From positions 1,674,001 to 1,738,000 of the forward strand of contig NZ_CP091794.1 of the NCBI RefSeq assembly GCF_022024175.1: a stretch of 64,000 nt of DNA, given 5' to 3'. Source of the DNA: Prevotella communis (GTDB lineage Bacteria; Bacteroidota; Bacteroidia; Bacteroidales; Bacteroidaceae). Numbering within the stretch: the first letter of the stretch is position 1; every line of letters begins with the position of its first letter. A program made the translations under genes and the position numbers. The notes under the pieces were generated by a model that was not told the origin of the DNA, did not search any database, and saw nothing but the letters and a program-made list of their open reading frames with translations. Below, one piece after another: positions 61,848-64,000 of the stretch.

Positions 61848-63299
61848 ATGAATAAAAGCACACTAAAACCTGCTTCTGTATTTGAACAGTTTGCTAAAAT
61901 AAACGAAATTCCCCGTCCTTCCAAACGTGAAGAAAAGATGATTGAATACCTCAAGAACTGGGGCGAGAGCCATGGTCTTGAGACAAAAGTCGACGAGACG
62001 GGTAATGTGCTGATCCGCAAACCAGCCACCAAGGGATACGAGAACAAGAAGACCGTGATCCTGCAGAGCCATATGGATATGGTATGCGACAAGCTGGTGG
62101 ATGTTGACTTCGATTTCGACAAGGACGCCATCCAGACCTATGTTGACGGCGACTGGCTGAAGGCCAAGGGTACCACACTGGGTGCCGACGACGGTATCGG
62201 TTGCGCTATCGAACTGGCTATCCTTGAGGCCCAGGATATCGAGCATGGTCCCCTGGAGTGCGTGTTCACCCGCGACGAGGAGACAGGTCTTAGCGGTGCC
62301 GAGGGCATGAAGTCAGGCTTCATGACCGGCGACTACCTCATCAACCTCGATTCTGAGGACGAGGGCGAGATGTTCGTATCATGCGCCGGTGGTCGCAACA
62401 CGCAGGCCAAGTTCACCTTCAAGCGTGAGGAGGCTCCTGCCGGTTCATTCTTCCTGCGTGCCCAACTGAAAGGCCTGACGGGTGGTCACTCTGGTGATGA
62501 TATCAACAAGAAGCGTGCCAACGCCATCAAACTGCTGGGCCGCTTCCTCTTCCAGACCATGAACCGCTACGAGGGCGTACGCCTGGCACAGTTCCATTCC
62601 GGCAAGCTCCACAATGCCATTCCCCGCGACGGTATGTTTGTCATCGCCGTTCCCCATGATATCAAGGAGAACGTGAAGGCCGACTGGAACGTCTTCTCTG
62701 CCCAGGTAGAGGACGAGTTCCACGTGACCGATACCCAGATGGTGTGGTCGATGGAGAGCACAGAGGCAGAGCCAGTTATCGAGGCTCAGGTAGCCCGCAA
62801 TTTCGTATGGGCACTGCAGGCTGTGGACAATGGTATCTACGCTATCTGTCAGGATCCTGAGCTCAACGGTATGGTTGAGACCTCTTCCAACATTGCCGCT
62901 ATCCACTCTACCGAGACAGAGATCACCATTCTCTCATCACAGCGTTCTAACGTGATGTCCAACCTCGACAATATGTGTGCCACCATCGTAGCCACCTTCC
63001 AGCTGGCTGGTGCCGAGGCCCACAGCAGCGACGGCTATCCCGCCTGGAAGATGAGAGCTGAGAGCAAGTTGCGCGATACTGTCGTTGAGACCTACAAGGA
63101 ACTGTTTGGCAAGGAGCCCGTGGTACGTGGTATCCATGCCGGTCTGGAGTGCGGTCTGTTCTCAGAGCGCTATCCCAATATCGACATGATCTCGTTCGGT
63201 CCCACGCTGCGTGATGTTCACACACCTGATGAGCGCCTGTATATCCCCACCGTCCAGATGGTATGGGATCACCTGTTGCTCGTTTTGAAACGCATCTAA
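61848..63299 (+). CDS. pepD: Aminoacyl-histidine dipeptidase (M20C)
   Basis: 483 residues. Cytoplasmic zinc dipeptidase with broad specificity (carnosine type). Metal motifs VILQSHMDMVCDK (His, about 76-87), LGADDGIGCAIE (Asp, about 115-126), TRDEETGLSGAEG (catalytic Glu pair) and LDSEDEGEMFVSCAGG. C-terminal HAGLECGLFSERYPNIDMISFGPTLRDVHTPDE supplies the last His. 9 nt before uvrA. Confidence 0.95.
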   Translation: MNKSTLKPASVFEQFAKINEIPRPSKREEKMIEYLKNWGESHGLETKVDETGNVLIRKPATKGYENKKTVILQSHMDMVCDKLVDVDFDFDKDAIQTYVDGDWLKAKGTTLGADDGIGCAIELAILEAQDIEHGPLECVFTRDEETGLSGAEGMKSGFMTGDYLINLDSEDEGEMFVSCAGGRNTQAKFTFKREEAPAGSFFLRAQLKGLTGGHSGDDINKKRANAIKLLGRFLFQTMNRYEGVRLAQFHSGKLHNAIPRDGMFVIAVPHDIKENVKADWNVFSAQVEDEFHVTDTQMVWSMESTEAEPVIEAQVARNFVWALQAVDNGIYAICQDPELNGMVETSSNIAAIHSTETEITILSSQRSNVMSNLDNMCATIVATFQLAGAEAHSSDGYPAWKMRAESKLRDTVVETYKELFGKEPVVRGIHAGLECGLFSERYPNIDMISFGPTLRDVHTPDERLYIPTVQMVWDHLLLVLKRI

Positions 63300-63308
63300 T
63301 ATAATAAG

Positions 63309-64000
63309 GTGAGTCAAGAATACATAGAAATCAAGGGTGCACGCGTCAATAATCTCAAGAATATTGACGTGCGCATCCCTCGTAATAAGTTTGTTGTCAT
63401 ATCTGGTGTATCAGGTTCCGGCAAATCATCGTTGGCTTTCGACACGCTGTATGCCGAGGGTCAGCGCCGCTATGTGGAGAGCCTGAGCAGTTATGCCCGC
63501 CAGTTCCTGGGACGAATGAACAAGCCCGAGTGCGACTTCATCCGTGGTATCCCGCCTGCCATCGCCATCGAACAGAAGGTGATAGCGCGCAATCCACGAA
63601 GCACCGTAGGCACGTCCACAGAGATTTACGAATACCTGCGCCTGCTCTTTGCCCGCATCGGCCGCACCTATTCTCCCATCAGCGGTGAAGAGGTGAAGAA
63701 ACATTCCACGGAGGATGTGGTTCAGAAGATGCTGGAGTTCTCCGAAGGCACCAAGTTCGTTGTGATGGCACCTATCAAGGTACCTGAAGGCCGTACTCTG
63801 GAGCAACAACTCAAGGCCTGTATCCTCCAGGGCTACAGCAGGATGACGTCACCAGGAACGCCCGATGGCGAACAGTTTATCCGCATCGACGACTACCTGG
63901 AGTCCAATCCCGAATCAGAGCCCGCCGAGATGCCATATCTCGTCATCGACCGCCTGTCGTCTTCTGATAACAAGGAGACCATCAGCCGACTCGTTGACTC
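63309..64000 (+). CDS. uvrA: Excinuclease ABC subunit A (5' part, runs off the window)
   Basis: First 230 codons of UvrA, the damage-recognition ATPase of nucleotide excision repair. Start GTG at 63309 gives [19 protein letters not shown]. Walker [24 protein letters not shown] (about 33-55) and [17 protein letters not shown] follow. Where many UvrA have a CPxCG sequence after the LFARIGRTY block, this one has [11 protein letters not shown], without cysteines. No stop before the window edge. It may be co-transcribed with pepD. Confidence 0.95.
   Translation, partial: MSQEYIEIKGARVNNLKNIDVRIPRNKFVVISGVSGSGKSSLAFDTLYAEGQRRYVESLSSYARQFLGRMNKPECDFIRGIPPAIAIEQKVIARNPRSTVGTSTEIYEYLRLLFARIGRTYSPISGEEVKKHSTEDVVQKMLEFSEGTKFVVMAPIKVPEGRTLEQQLKACILQGYSRMTSPGTPDGEQFIRIDDYLESNPESEPAEMPYLVIDRLSSSDNKETISRLVD

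Overview
The window is a chromosomal stretch of a Bacteroidota bacterium, most likely Prevotella or a close relative (Segatella/Xylanibacter type). The signs are: promoters of the Bacteroidota form (TTG/TTTG, 19-20 nt, TAnnTTTG) before many genes and no clear Shine-Dalgarno sequences; the Bacteroidota ATP synthase order atpD-C-(small membrane gene)-B-E-F-H-A-G; families typical of the phylum (DUF4348-, DUF4468- and DUF5606-like proteins, a Porin_10-like porin, a very long NusB, a class 3 fructose bisphosphatase); and an M6 protease ending in a sorting-domain-like tail. Most of the window is ordinary core genome, densely packed with many 4-nt ATGA start/stop overlaps. One accessory island lies at about 35.0-38.5 kb.

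Layout. 0-10.7 kb: 3' end of prfC, a LuxR-type regulator with a degenerate receiver, an orphan structured RNA, two tRNAs (Val-CAC, Arg-CCG), a lipoprotein-murB-MBL hydrolase operon, a small envelope operon (YtxH, holin-like, hypothetical), SPOR lipoprotein-ruvX-def-TPR protein, and a RidA/chorismatase-like protein. 10.8-20.6 kb: ten minus-strand genes, purU-hisH-hisA-hisF-hisIE-ftsE-lysC-lysA-glycosyltransferase-like-fbp, closely spaced enough to be one or a few operons. 20.7-23.8 kb: an AraC-type regulator, dipeptidyl peptidase III and an AlkD-like protein, each overlapping the next by 4 nt. 23.8-31.1 kb: the ATP synthase operon, whose promoter overlaps the upstream terminator. 31.2-35.0 kb: prmA, carrying a 7-nt tandem repeat inside its coding sequence, then a Tyr/Trp-rich secreted protein and a FadL/OmpP1-type outer membrane protein.

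35.0-38.5 kb: AT-rich DNA with 32-bp perfect inverted repeats and a 38-bp perfect palindrome, then a complete IS4-family insertion sequence (1599 bp, 18-bp ends, 8-bp target duplication TTACATTA), then a REP-associated HUH/Y1 transposase-like gene with an unusual C-terminal domain that resembles the DprA/SLOG fold. This is the most novel part of the window.

38.5-64 kb: M6 protease, menA, HD hydrolase-guaD, a 50-residue membrane protein, RluA-type pseudouridine synthase, Sfp-type phosphopantetheinyl transferase, a carboxyltransferase with an atypical biotin-like domain, a lipoprotein, the rplY-pth-S4-lipoprotein-queF operon, nusB-yajC-ybbR-coaE-DUF5606, gdhA, Sua5/TsaC-type synthase, a DUF4468-porin operon, nhaD, OmpH-like lipoprotein, a small membrane protein, pepD and the 5' part of uvrA.

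A recurring theme is short AT-rich direct repeats in spacers between co-directional genes, often directly before the next start codon. One such element (a run of GTGAA units followed by AATTTGCTACC) occurs three times.
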